64,000 bases of DNA from Taishania sp965247975 (GCA_965247975.1 OZ252050.1:620001-684000), one strand, 5' to 3'. Positions 47,105 through 56,803 are shown, numbered from the stretch's first letter. Notes: generated from the sequence alone by a model not told the origin. Numbers and translations: made by a program.

Positions 47105-48919
47105 ATGAGCGACTCTTCAACGATTTCTAAAAAGCCAACCAATTATGGTGCACTTTCAACGTTAACCACTGTTTTTTTCTTTTGGGGATTTATCGCAGCT
47201 GGAAATAGCGTTTTCATTCCTTTTTGTAGAAGTTATTTTCATTTAGATCAGTTTCAAAGTCAGTTGGTTGACTTTGCGTTTTATGGTGCTTATTATCTTG
47301 GAGCTCTTGCACTCTTTCTAGTAGGTTCTATTGGTGGTCGCGATATCGTTGGCTCGTGGGGATACAAAAAGAGTATTGTTTATGGATTGTTGTTTTCTGC
47401 CATTGGAGCAGGAGCGATGATTATTTCAGTTTCCTTAAATGTATTCTCAGGAATGCTTTTTGGACTTTTTATCGTTGCTTTAGGATTTTCCTTACAACAA
47501 ACTTCTGCAAATCCATTCATGATTTCGCTCGGAGATGAATCTACAGGAAGCAGTCGGATTAATTTAGGAGGAGGAATCAACAGTTTGGGAACGACAATAG
47601 GTCCATTAATTGTTTCCCTAGCATTGTTTGGATCATCTGCTGCTCTGGATGAAAAGGCAATCGCCAGTTTAAGTTTGGATAAAGTAGTTATTCTTTATGG
47701 ATGCGTCGGATTGTTATTCCTTGGGATTGCAGCTTTGTTTGGTTTTTCAAAGAAAGTTCCAGATGGTAAAATTGCTACTACTGAGCAAGAAGATGGTAAT
47801 TTGATAGACTCAAAATTAGCTCAAGTTGATAACTCAGAAAAAACAGCCAAGCGTGCAATTGTAACGCTTTTGGTTATCACAGGTCTTTTAATTGCTTGTT
47901 TTGCACCTGTATTTAGCAGTTACAAAAGTGATGCTGCCAAGGACTTAGTGCAATTGCAACAGGATCTAGAAACGGTGAAATTGGATGAACAAGGGATTGA
48001 AATGAAAGTGTTATCATCAACACAGCTTGAAACAAAAAAAATAATTGAAGCAGAAATAGACGTAATTCGTAAACCTCTTGAACGTCAACGAATGTATTGG
48101 TTAACTGGAGGGTTATTTGTGGTTCTTGCAGGGTTAACTTTTGCACACTTCAAAGGAAAATCTCAAAAAGTAGGTTGGGGAGCAATGCAATATCCACAAC
48201 TCACAATGGGAATGCTAGCCATATTTGTGTATGTAGGTGTTGAAGTGGCGGTTGGTAGTAATTTGGGTGAATTACTCAAATTAAAATCAATGGGAGGATA
48301 TGAATCTTCTGAAATTGCGCCATTCATTGCGATGTATTGGGGTAGTTTGATGATTGGACGATGGACGGGTGCTGTGAGTGCTTTCAATCTGAACCAATCA
48401 ACCAAACAAATCTTACGATTTATTGCACCTTTGCTTGCTTTTGTTGTGGTACTTCTTGTTTCTTGGGCGTCTGGCTATGATATAAAACCTTTGTATTGGT
48501 ATATTATCTGTGTCGTGATTCAAATCGTGGCATTTTACTTTACGCAAGATAAACCTGCATTTACTTTAGGTGTTTTTGGTATTCTCGGTGCGCTTGCAAT
48601 GATTGTTGGATTAAATACAGAAGGTGAAATTGCGATTTATGCATTTCTTAGTGGAGGTTTATTTTGCTCTATCATGTGGCCAAGTATTTTTTCGTTGGCG
48701 CTTGGTGGATTAGGTAAATACCAAACTCAAGGTTCAGCATTCTTAGTCATGATGATTTTGGGTGGAGGAATTATCCCACCAATTCAAGGAAAATTATCAG
48801 ATGTTATTGGAATTCAGCCTTCATTTGTTGTTGCAGTAGCTTGCTTTGCATTCCTTGCATTTTTTGCCTTCTATGCAAATCGACTTTTGAAAGCGCAAGG
48901 AGTGAATTTTGATAACTAA
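47105..48919 (+). CDS. sugar MFS transporter (FucP/FHS family) with central insertion
   Basis: The N-terminal half shows FFFWGFIAAGNSVFIPF and FYGAYYLGALALF, then LGFSLQQTSANPFMISLGDE, SRINLGGGINSLGTTIGP, which are FucP/glucose-galactose transporter strings. A long insertion of about 120 residues lies between the two halves (about 225-345). It has two extra hydrophobic helices (VTLLVITGLLIACFAPVF and YWLTGGLFVVLAGLTFAHF) around a charged helical stretch. The total length is 604 residues against about 440 for FucP. It likely carries a sugar or related solute by proton symport, but the substrate is unknown. Confidence 0.85.
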   Translation: MSDSSTISKKPTNYGALSTLTTVFFFWGFIAAGNSVFIPFCRSYFHLDQFQSQLVDFAFYGAYYLGALALFLVGSIGGRDIVGSWGYKKSIVYGLLFSAIGAGAMIISVSLNVFSGMLFGLFIVALGFSLQQTSANPFMISLGDESTGSSRINLGGGINSLGTTIGPLIVSLALFGSSAALDEKAIASLSLDKVVILYGCVGLLFLGIAALFGFSKKVPDGKIATTEQEDGNLIDSKLAQVDNSEKTAKRAIVTLLVITGLLIACFAPVFSSYKSDAAKDLVQLQQDLETVKLDEQGIEMKVLSSTQLETKKIIEAEIDVIRKPLERQRMYWLTGGLFVVLAGLTFAHFKGKSQKVGWGAMQYPQLTMGMLAIFVYVGVEVAVGSNLGELLKLKSMGGYESSEIAPFIAMYWGSLMIGRWTGAVSAFNLNQSTKQILRFIAPLLAFVVVLLVSWASGYDIKPLYWYIICVVIQIVAFYFTQDKPAFTLGVFGILGALAMIVGLNTEGEIAIYAFLSGGLFCSIMWPSIFSLALGGLGKYQTQGSAFLVMMILGGGIIPPIQGKLSDVIGIQPSFVVAVACFAFLAFFAFYANRLLKAQGVNFDN

Positions 48920-48973
48920 TGAATCAATTTGTCATTGAGTGTGAATTAGTTGTATCTTTAGTCAAACAATTTT

Positions 48974-50122
48974 ATGAGCTCGATTACGATCAATCTTATT
49001 GAAGAAATAAATCACTTGTCCCAGGCGCATTCGCTGGATAGAGGAGATATTAGTGGATTGATGTTTGAATTTGCGAAGCGAATCACCCCAATTTTAAAGA
49101 TTGAAAAATTGAGTGTTTGGCTCATGAATGAAGAAGTTGACAAACTGATTTCTATCGGTGAATTTGATTCGCGAGATGGATCGTTTAAATTCGACAACAT
49201 TATTTCTAAAGCTATCAGCCCGGCATATTTTAAGGCGCTTTTAGAAAACAAAATTCTTCTTGTTGAAAATGTGCTAAAAGATCCTCAAACATCTGAATTA
49301 TCCGAAAGTTATTTGATTCCTCAAGATGTTATTTCGCTTATGGACATTCCCATGCGTATGGACGGAAAGATGATTGGTGTTGTTTGTTTTGAAAAAACAG
49401 GAAAAATTGAGCGTACATTTTCCGAAGATGATCAAATTTTTGGTTTGACTTTAGCCGTTATTCTTTCGTCAACCATGGAAGCTAGATTCCGAAGAGCCTT
49501 GCAGGCCAAGTTGGACAAAGAGTTGCATGAAAAAGAAGTTTTGATCAAAGAAATTCATCATCGTGTGAAGAATAATCTGAGTGTGGTCAATAGCCTTATT
49601 AATTTACAAGCTGAAAAAGCGAAAGATCAATACCACAAGCAGCTGTTGGATGAATGCCAAATTAAAATCAATTCTATTGCGCATATTCACAACATCGTGT
49701 ATCAAAATAAGTCATTTTCTGAAATCAATGTGAAAACCTATTTCAATACGCTTTTGGAACATATGAATGATTTCTTTCAAAATGAATCAATCAAAATATC
49801 TATCAATTCAGATAAAGTAGCCAATTTTGAGTTGCCATTGGAAACGATAATGCCACTTGCTTTGATTGTGAATGAAGTAATGATGAATTGCTTTAAACAC
49901 GCTTTTAGCAATACTTCATTAGGTACGATTCAATTGAAATTGACGAAGGTCAAAAATCAAATAAATTTATCCATTTCTGACAACGGAATCGGTTTTGATT
50001 GTTCCAAAAAGTATGATAGTTTGGGAATGGAAATCATAAATGGCTTAGCAGATCAATTGGATGCAACATACACTTATTGTGGCAAACAGGGAGCTAAATT
50101 CAACTTGGATTTTACATTATAA
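48974..50122 (+). CDS. GAF-domain sensor histidine kinase (HisKA_2 type), orphan
   Basis: A 382-residue cytoplasmic protein. GAF domain at about residues 20-175, with VISLMDIPMRMDGKMIGVVCFE. HisKA_2 dimerisation domain with EIHHRVKNNLSVVNSLINLQ (His195/His196). HATPase domain with LIVNEVMMNCFKHAF (N box) and ISDNGIGFD (G1). No membrane segment is present. No response regulator is next to it; the neighbouring PhoR-like kinase has its own regulator. The input signal is unknown. Confidence 0.88.
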   Translation: MSSITINLIEEINHLSQAHSLDRGDISGLMFEFAKRITPILKIEKLSVWLMNEEVDKLISIGEFDSRDGSFKFDNIISKAISPAYFKALLENKILLVENVLKDPQTSELSESYLIPQDVISLMDIPMRMDGKMIGVVCFEKTGKIERTFSEDDQIFGLTLAVILSSTMEARFRRALQAKLDKELHEKEVLIKEIHHRVKNNLSVVNSLINLQAEKAKDQYHKQLLDECQIKINSIAHIHNIVYQNKSFSEINVKTYFNTLLEHMNDFFQNESIKISINSDKVANFELPLETIMPLALIVNEVMMNCFKHAFSNTSLGTIQLKLTKVKNQINLSISDNGIGFDCSKKYDSLGMEIINGLADQLDATYTYCGKQGAKFNLDFTL

Positions 50123-50472
50123 AAAATACCAATCGGGATCTTTACCTTTTGAAGTTTATATTGAAATCTAGATGATTTTAGAAAAAAGCGAGGATTTTTA
50201 AAAATTTCTTTGTCGTTGGCACTGTCGCCTTAAATCAAGTTGAAGTGAAGTGAACAGAATCTTGGGTACCACAAGGAAGCTGGAGTTTTTGTTAGCGAAG
50301 CGTGAAAATGTAAGCTCGCCGACGTGGTCAAGATTCGGAAGTGGAATGCACAACTTGATTTACAGCGACGAGTTTTTCTTTTGTTACTTTTCTTTTTGCG
50401 GAAAAAAGAAAAGTAAAAGACTTTTAAAATCAAATTTTGGCTAAGTTCCTGATAGGCATATTATAAAATAGT
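50123..50472. other. gene-free region between convergent kinase genes
   Basis: This 350-base stretch holds the palindromic element at 50223-50416 and otherwise AT-rich sequence. No gene or RNA feature is seen. Confidence 0.7.
50223..50416. repeat. long palindromic element with nested hairpins
   Basis: Imperfect inverted repeat. Outer arms are TAAATCAAGTTG at 50231-50242 with CAACTTGATTTA at 50351-50362 (12 of 12), plus GTCGC/GCGAC outside. Inner arms are GAATCTTG at 50257-50264 with CAAGATTC at 50329-50336. Next to it is a separate perfect hairpin, TTACTTTTCTTTTT at 50384-50397 with AAAAAGAAAAGTAA at 50403-50416. It has no T-run of a normal terminator. It may be a mobile palindromic repeat or a structured RNA. 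Confidence 0.7.
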
Positions 50473-51522
50473 TTAATAATTCCTTGACGCTTTATCCAAC
50501 GTAAAAATAAATGTACTCCCAACATTTTCAGTACTTCTCACTGAAATAGTGTGGCCGTGAGCTTCAATGATGTGTTTCGCAATGGATAAACCAAGTCCGG
50601 AACCACCATCATGGCGATTTCTACTTTTTTCAACTCTGTAAAATCGTTCGAATAAACGAGGAATGGATGCTTCAGAAATACCAGGACCATTGTCTGAAAC
50701 TTCGATGGTAATGATGTCATCCAAACTGTAGAGACGAATTGTTGTGATGCCTCCTTCATTTCCGTACGCAATGGAATTGCCAATGAGATTGGTGAAAACT
50801 TGACCTAATTTCGCTCGATCTCCAAACGCATAAATGGGTTCGTAATGTTTGGCGTATTTCAATGTCATATTCTTCTCTTTGACAGTAATTTCAAAGGAGT
50901 CAAAAATTTCTTTGATGAGGTCATTGAGCACAAAAGGCTTTTGCTCGATGGATAATCCATCTACTTCTAATTTGGTAATTTGATCCAAATCTTCGAGAAG
51001 GTTGGTCATACGATCTGTTGCTTTGGAAGCGCGTTCCAAAAACATGCGGTTCACTTTTTCATCTTCGAGTCCACCTTCCAACAATGTTAACAAATAGCCT
51101 TGAATTGAAAAGACCGGAGTTTTTAATTCATGCGCCAAATTCCCTAGAAATTCACGCCTAAATTCTTCTTGATCTTTTAGTTTGGAAATCTCCTCTTGAC
51201 GTTCCTCTAACCAAATTTTTGTTTCAATTTCTGCTTCTTTGATGAGGTCTTTTTTGAAGGAATAGTCAATTTCATTCTCTTTCGTGAATTTCCCTTTGCG
51301 AATCGATCGATAAACCAACTTCAATCGCTCGTTAATGAATTGTTTAATGAGAAAATAAAATATTCCAAATGCGGAAAAAGAGGCAATAATTGGAACATAA
51401 AGAATGGTTTCAAATGCAATTCCAACACCTATAAAATAAAGGAGTAAAATGAAAAGCAGCGTGAGAACATAAATTCCAAAACTGCCAATAAGAATTAAAT
51501 GTAATGCCTTAAGATTTTTCAA
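50473..51522 (-). CDS. PhoR-like sensor histidine kinase
   Basis: A 349-residue protein with two N-terminal membrane helices (about 8-30 and 40-62). HisKA follows with FLGNLAHELKTPVFSIQGYL. HATPase shows LIGNSIAYGNEGG (N box), VSDNGPGIS (G1) and GGSGLGLSIAKHI (G2). It overlaps the preceding PhoB-like gene by four bases. The pair and nearby Na/Pi symporter make phosphate sensing plausible, but the input domain is short and does not show a PAS domain. Confidence 0.88.
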   Translation of the reverse strand: MKNLKALHLILIGSFGIYVLTLLFILLLYFIGVGIAFETILYVPIIASFSAFGIFYFLIKQFINERLKLVYRSIRKGKFTKENEIDYSFKKDLIKEAEIETKIWLEERQEEISKLKDQEEFRREFLGNLAHELKTPVFSIQGYLLTLLEGGLEDEKVNRMFLERASKATDRMTNLLEDLDQITKLEVDGLSIEQKPFVLNDLIKEIFDSFEITVKEKNMTLKYAKHYEPIYAFGDRAKLGQVFTNLIGNSIAYGNEGGITTIRLYSLDDIITIEVSDNGPGISEASIPRLFERFYRVEKSRNRHDGGSGLGLSIAKHIIEAHGHTISVRSTENVGSTFIFTLDKASRNY

Positions 51523-52202
51523 TTTTCTTCAAATGTATATCCAACACCTTTTATAGTGCGAATATAATCATTCCCAAGCTTTTCGCGAAGTTTACGTATA
51601 TGAACATCAATCGTCCGCTCGCCAACGATTGCATCATTCCCCCAAACTTGAGCAAGAATTTTTTCTCGTGAAAATACTTTTCCTGGACTGTTAGCTAAAA
51701 TTTCTAGAAGTTCAAATTCCTTTTTTGGTAAAATCAACTTTTCACCATTCAATTCGATGTAAAATTTATCGCGATTGATCACTAAATTACTCGTAATCGC
51801 TTTTTCATCGGTCGCTTTGGAATCATATCGACGTAACAAAGATTCTATTTTACTTATCAGCAAACGTGGTCTTATAGGTTTCGTAATGTAATCATCACCG
51901 CCCGCATTAAAACCAGCAATTTGAGAGTAATCTTCTGAACGTGAAGTTAAAAAAGAAATCAAAGGTTGATCGATGTCTTTCAGTTCACGGATTTGCTGAC
52001 AAGCTTCAATGCCATCCATGTTTGGCATCATGACATCTAATAAAATAAGAGAAGGGTAATGTTGCTTCGTTTTTGCGACAGCTTCTTCGCCATCTTTTGC
52101 ACAAACAACCTTATAACCTTCGCGTTCTAAGTTGTATGAAATAAGTTGAAGAATGTCTGGATCATCATCTACAAGTAATATGGTATGTTTTTTCGAAGTC
52201 AT
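51519..52202 (-). CDS. PhoB-like response regulator
   Basis: A receiver domain with acidic pocket VDDD and phosphoacceptor Asp56 (LLDVMMPNMDG), Thr in FLTSR and Lys in TKPIRP. A winged-helix DNA-binding domain ends in GERTIDVHIRKLREKLG and IRTIKGVGYTFEEN. OmpR/PhoB family, 227 residues. It is the first gene of a two-gene unit with the PhoR-like kinase. A related regulator lies at 61363-62028. On the minus strand TATCTTTG (52227-52234) lies 25 bases upstream. Confidence 0.92.
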   Translation of the reverse strand: MTSKKHTILLVDDDPDILQLISYNLEREGYKVVCAKDGEEAVAKTKQHYPSLILLDVMMPNMDGIEACQQIRELKDIDQPLISFLTSRSEDYSQIAGFNAGGDDYITKPIRPRLLISKIESLLRRYDSKATDEKAITSNLVINRDKFYIELNGEKLILPKKEFELLEILANSPGKVFSREKILAQVWGNDAIVGERTIDVHIRKLREKLGNDYIRTIKGVGYTFEEN

Positions 52203-52226
52203 TAAAGCAACTTATTTTCGTTGATT

Positions 52227-52234
52227 CAAAGATA
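52227..52234 (-). promoter_or_regulatory. -7 box TATCTTTG of the PhoB/PhoR-like unit
   Basis: An exact TAnnTTTG on the minus strand, 25 bases before the regulator's start. No clear TTG at 19-base spacing, as is common for regulated promoters. Confidence 0.55.
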
Positions 52235-52278
52235 CTCGAACCTAGAGCGCGCATTGGTTAAGAGAATTTTATCCTTAA

Positions 52279-52315
52279 GTTAAATCTATTAGCGATTTGT
52301 TAATGTGGATTTAAC
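52279..52315. promoter_or_regulatory. 8-bp inverted repeat in divergent control region
   Basis: GTTAAATC (52279-52286) and GATTTAAC (52308-52315) are exact inverted copies, 21 bases apart, between the PhoB-like gene and the T9SS type B gene. They could be an operator, but the sequence is AT-rich and chance is possible. Confidence 0.35.
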
Positions 52316-52458
52316 ATGAGCAGAAGTTTTAACAAGTGAGAGTGTATTATTTTTCAAACAGAAACTTAGTGTTTTTTTTGTGTCAATAATAGCAACCATC
52401 TTTCATTATAGTTCGTCAATTATTTTAGAAAAGAAAGTTAAATCAAGAACAGTTTTTA

Positions 52459-54645
52459 ATGAAATTATTGCTCTCCTTATTTTTTAGTCTCATACTTATT
52501 TTGCAAATCAATGCTCAACTTTGTGGAAATGCTGTTAACGCACCTGCAACAATAAATGGAGTCAATGTCACAGGAAGTGGAACTGGAAGTGTTGATGTAT
52601 TTCCATCTGCATTTTCATCTTGTAGTCCTGCAATTACAACACCATCTAACTCTTTATGGTTGGGATCAACAGGTTCATTTTCGTACACCTACAATTTCAG
52701 CGCTCCTGTAAATAACCTTATTTTTATTATTACAGCAACTGGAACAGGTTCGGATGAGAATTTTATTATTACTACAAACGTAGGAGTGCCAACAATTAAT
52801 TCACCACAGAATTGCTTTACAACGATTAACGGAAACGAAATATTAAGTGGTTTTAATGGAGGTGCTTTTGGTGGCGGCGGAATTTTCGAAGTTGCAAGTG
52901 GTGCGCCTTATACATCCATCACAATTTCTGGTTCGGGCGGCGAAGCTGGATCCTTATTCGCCCTTTGTGAAACTTCTGTTGTACCAGATGTTTGTGCAAA
53001 TCCATCAGCAGATTTGGTCTTAGATCTCAATGTGAATAACGCTGCACCGAGCCTAGGCTGTGAAGTTATTTATACGATTACGCTCACAAATAATGGCCCA
53101 TGCACTGCAAATTTAACCACGGTGCAAAATGCTTTACCTGCAGGCTTAACGCTGGTGAGTTCTAATCCCTCGGTTGGAACAATCACAGGAAATACTTGGA
53201 ATGTCGGAGATTTAACAAATGGATCAACTGCAACACTAGAATTAGTTGCAACAGTAAATTCTATTGCTTCTCTCGTTACCACAGCAACCGCTTCTACAAC
53301 TAGTTTAGACCCTAATGTTGTTAATAATTTCGAAAGTTTGAGTATTTCTCCATTTAATGGCGTTCCAAATGCAGGTCAAGATGCATCCATAGATTTATGT
53401 CAATCGGCTACAAACACATATAGTATACCAACAATGCTTTCTGTTGATGCCGAAATGAATGGATTGTGGTCTGAAACTTCGGTGAATCCATCTGGTCAAT
53501 TTAATAATGTATCAGGTAATTTTAATTTAGCTAATTTGAATCCGGGTGAATATACATTTCAGTATTCGGTTAACAATGGTTGTTTAGACGATATTGCTGA
53601 AATGACTGTGAATGTTATTGGACAGCCAGATATAACAGATCTTGCAGATCAAAATGTTTGTGTATCCTATACTTTACCAGCTATCTCAGGAGCAAATTTA
53701 TCAGGAAATCAAGCTTATTTCACAGGACCTAACGGAACTGGTATTCAGTATAACGCAGGTTCAATTATTTCTGATCCGATGGATCTTTATATATATGATG
53801 TAAATCCTATTGCAAATCAATGTGCCGACGAAACTATTTTTTCGATTGATATTTTAACTGAAATTCAACCTGAATTTGTAGCGGATGTTTTAGAAGGTTG
53901 CTCTCCGTTGAGTGTGAATTTTAGCAATTTGACTTTAAATGCTCAACAATGCTTATGGAATTTTGGTGATGGTTCAATTTCTAATGATTGTGGTATAGTA
54001 AACCATGTATATGAAGATCCAGGATTGTATGATGTTACTTTAAATGTAACAATTGCAAATGGATGCACTGGAACATTAAATATACCACAATACATACAAG
54101 TAAATCAAAGTCCAACAGCGCAATTTACCTATTCGCCAATTGATTTGAGTTTATTAAATACAGAAGTAGAATTTATAAATCAAAGCGTTGGAGCTGATTC
54201 TTACGAATGGGAGTTTGGAGATGGACAATCATCTTCAGTTATTTCGCCCATTCATGAATTTCCAGAGACTGTAAATGAAAGTTATACGGTTTTATTAATT
54301 GCAGGAAATCAAGGAATTTGTTTTGATACGGCCATGATTTCCATAAACATTGAAGACATTTTATTGTTTTATGTTCCAAATACTTTTACGCCGGATGGTG
54401 ATGAGCACAATCAAGTTTTTAAACCAATTTTAACTTCGGGCTTCGATGCGTCAAATTATCTGCTTCAAATTTTCAATCGTTGGGGAGAGTTATTGTACGA
54501 ATCAAAAAATGCTGAAATTGGTTGGGATGGAACCTATAATGGCAAGTTAGTTCAAGACGGCACGTATAGCTGGAAAATCAGTGTTGGTGCTTCAAATAAT
54601 GATAATAAATACATCAGAAAAGGTAGCGTGTTAAAGATGCAATAA
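52459..54645 (+). CDS. secreted DUF11/PKD protein with T9SS type B sorting domain
   Basis: A signal peptide (KLLLSLFFSLILILQINAQ), a Gly/Thr/Ser-rich N-terminal region, and a DUF11 domain at about 180-290 (VIYTITLTNNGPCTANLTTV). Two PKD-like domains follow at about 470-635 (CLWNFGDGS, YEWEFGDGQSS). A gliding-motility-associated C-terminal domain closes it (VPNTFTPDGDEHNQ, IFNRWGELLYES, GWDGTYNGK, DGTYSWKI). It is exported by the T9SS type B route and is probably an adhesin or surface protein. No PorP/SprF gene is adjacent, unlike at 25433. Confidence 0.9.
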   Translation: MKLLLSLFFSLILILQINAQLCGNAVNAPATINGVNVTGSGTGSVDVFPSAFSSCSPAITTPSNSLWLGSTGSFSYTYNFSAPVNNLIFIITATGTGSDENFIITTNVGVPTINSPQNCFTTINGNEILSGFNGGAFGGGGIFEVASGAPYTSITISGSGGEAGSLFALCETSVVPDVCANPSADLVLDLNVNNAAPSLGCEVIYTITLTNNGPCTANLTTVQNALPAGLTLVSSNPSVGTITGNTWNVGDLTNGSTATLELVATVNSIASLVTTATASTTSLDPNVVNNFESLSISPFNGVPNAGQDASIDLCQSATNTYSIPTMLSVDAEMNGLWSETSVNPSGQFNNVSGNFNLANLNPGEYTFQYSVNNGCLDDIAEMTVNVIGQPDITDLADQNVCVSYTLPAISGANLSGNQAYFTGPNGTGIQYNAGSIISDPMDLYIYDVNPIANQCADETIFSIDILTEIQPEFVADVLEGCSPLSVNFSNLTLNAQQCLWNFGDGSISNDCGIVNHVYEDPGLYDVTLNVTIANGCTGTLNIPQYIQVNQSPTAQFTYSPIDLSLLNTEVEFINQSVGADSYEWEFGDGQSSSVISPIHEFPETVNESYTVLLIAGNQGICFDTAMISINIEDILLFYVPNTFTPDGDEHNQVFKPILTSGFDASNYLLQIFNRWGELLYESKNAEIGWDGTYNGKLVQDGTYSWKISVGASNNDNKYIRKGSVLKMQ

Positions 54646-54688
54646 GCTTATTTAACAAATTATTCAAGGTTTCTTAAACGATTCGGAT

Positions 54689-56803
54689 TTAAATCTTCCC
54701 AACAATCGCTTCTGTTACATTAATGATATGGTCACCAACTTTCTCTAGTGAAGAGAATAAGTCATTGTAAATCATTCCTGATCTGAAATTTGATACAGAA
54801 ATATCGGTCAATCCATTTAAATGTTCGTTGCGCAATTCGTCTCGCTTTTCATTAATTCTTTTTTCGGCTAACTTGGCTTTATCAAGAACAACTGTGTCAT
54901 GGTGCGCCGAAAGATTTGCATTCATGACATCAAAAGCTTCATCAACAAGGACAAACATCTCCTTCAATCGATTTCGCTGTTCAGGAGTGAACCAAGCTTT
55001 TTCGATGTTTTTTCGCTCTAATGCTTTAGACATTTGATAGAAAATATCGCCAATTCGCTCTAAATCGTTGACAATGCTATTCATTCCTCGAATGCGTCCT
55101 GCAATTTCTTCTGATAATTCACCTTCTGATATTTTATTTAAATAGTTGGCAACTTCGATTTCAACACGATCCGTAATCTCTTCGTATTTTTTGATTTTTG
55201 CGTGTAAATCGGTAATGGAACTTGCATTTTTTTCAAAAAGTAAAGATTGGGTGTATTTTGACATTCTACTCGTTAGTATCCCAAACTTGGCAATTTCTTT
55301 TTTAGCTTCCAAAATGGACAAATCTGGAGTTGCCATGATTCCTGTACCAATGTAATCTAAATGAAATTCTTCATCCGCAGCTCCGCGTGATTTCACTGTT
55401 AATTCGGCTAATCGAATAAGTTGAGGGACAAACCAAATCAGTAATAGAACATTCAAGGTGTTAAATGTTGTGTGAAATAAAGCCAATCCTGTATTTGCAC
55501 TTATTTCGTTATCGGTAAATGGATTTCCGGCACCAAATAATTCCATAGCCCAAGCTATTCCATCAAGGAAAAATGGAAAAAGTAAAATAGCCCAACAAAC
55601 TCCTATTACATTGAATAGTGTATGTATTCTTGCAGATCGTTTTGCATAAACATTTCCAATGCTCGATGCCAATTCAGCAGTAATCGTTGTTCCTATGTTC
55701 TCACCTAAAATCATGGCTGCAGCAACATCAAACGGAATGATTCCGCCAGCAACCATGGTCATTGTAAGTGCCATCGCCGCTGACGAAGATTGAATGATCA
55801 TTGTGATTACTGTTCCCAATAGGACGAAGAGCAAATTACTAACCACAGGAATGTCTTTGTAATTTACAAAAAACCGAACCAAGGCAGAATCGGCTCCTAA
55901 ATCAGAAACACCATCTTTTAAGAATTCTAATCCAAGAAACAAAAGCGCAAATCCAACAATCGCCTGTCCCCAAGCTTTCATTTTGATTTTACCAACAAAT
56001 AACAAGGGTGTTCCAATAGCAATTAGTATGAGTGCATGTGGCGCAATACTAATTTTAAAACCAAAGAAATTGATGATCCAACCTGTTATCGTGGTTCCAA
56101 TGTTTGCTCCCATCATCACACCAGCAGATTGCACCAAAGTCATCAGTCCTGCGTTGACAAAAGAAACGGTCATGACAGTCGTTACAGAAGAAGATTGAAT
56201 AATGGATGTTATTCCAAAACCTGTCAGTACTCCTTTTACGCGATTAGATGTAAGTGAACTTAATAAATTTCTCAGTTTTGCGCCAGCAGCTTGTTGCAAT
56301 CCCTCGCTCATGATTTTCATTCCGTACAGGAACATACCTAAAGCTCCAATTAGAATAAAAATCTGCCAAAATCCTCTTGAACCTTCGGTTAAACCAAAAG
56401 CAGGCTCAGACCAAACTGTATTTTTCCCTTTTGAAATCCCAACTTTGATGACATACTTTGTGTCAGCACTTAAATTTTTAATAGTTGCGTGCGTTGAATC
56501 AATGGAAATATTTCGAATTTCTTTCCAATCTGTTCCTAAGTAATCACTTACTTGATGCGTTCCAAATGTCTTGGCATATTTTACGGAAATGGTATAGCCT
56601 TCTTTTTTTAACCTAGGAATAACTTGGTAATTGATTGACCAAAACGCTTGCAATCCACCATCGATTTCTTGAACAAGAACTTTATTGATGTCTTTTGGAT
56701 AAATATTGGAATTTTCAAGCGTAGGATTTTCGGCACTTCGCAATGGCAAGACAGCTAAGAACAATGCAAAAAATAAACGATATCTTAAAAAAGAACCAAT
56801 CAT
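54689..56803 (-). CDS. Na/Pi cotransporter with N-terminal FN3-like domain and PhoU-like tail
   Basis: Signal peptide (about 1-23), then an FN3-like domain at about residues 40-140 (LQAFWSINYQVIPRLKKEGYTISVKYAK, LSADTKYVIKVGISKG). The NptA/PNaS Na/Pi symporter core follows with its two QSSS repeats: GITSIIQSSSVTTVMT and MIIQSSSAAMALTMT. The C-terminal helical region from about 500 to 704 resembles PhoU (ISEGELSEEIAGRIRGMNSI, DLERIGDIFYQMSKA, SLEKVGDHIINVTEAI). It imports phosphate with Na+ and may be regulated by its own PhoU-like part. The periplasmic FN3-like extension is not usual for the family. Confidence 0.88.
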   Translation of the reverse strand: MIGSFLRYRLFFALFLAVLPLRSAENPTLENSNIYPKDINKVLVQEIDGGLQAFWSINYQVIPRLKKEGYTISVKYAKTFGTHQVSDYLGTDWKEIRNISIDSTHATIKNLSADTKYVIKVGISKGKNTVWSEPAFGLTEGSRGFWQIFILIGALGMFLYGMKIMSEGLQQAAGAKLRNLLSSLTSNRVKGVLTGFGITSIIQSSSVTTVMTVSFVNAGLMTLVQSAGVMMGANIGTTITGWIINFFGFKISIAPHALILIAIGTPLLFVGKIKMKAWGQAIVGFALLFLGLEFLKDGVSDLGADSALVRFFVNYKDIPVVSNLLFVLLGTVITMIIQSSSAAMALTMTMVAGGIIPFDVAAAMILGENIGTTITAELASSIGNVYAKRSARIHTLFNVIGVCWAILLFPFFLDGIAWAMELFGAGNPFTDNEISANTGLALFHTTFNTLNVLLLIWFVPQLIRLAELTVKSRGAADEEFHLDYIGTGIMATPDLSILEAKKEIAKFGILTSRMSKYTQSLLFEKNASSITDLHAKIKKYEEITDRVEIEVANYLNKISEGELSEEIAGRIRGMNSIVNDLERIGDIFYQMSKALERKNIEKAWFTPEQRNRLKEMFVLVDEAFDVMNANLSAHHDTVVLDKAKLAEKRINEKRDELRNEHLNGLTDISVSNFRSGMIYNDLFSSLEKVGDHIINVTEAIVGKI

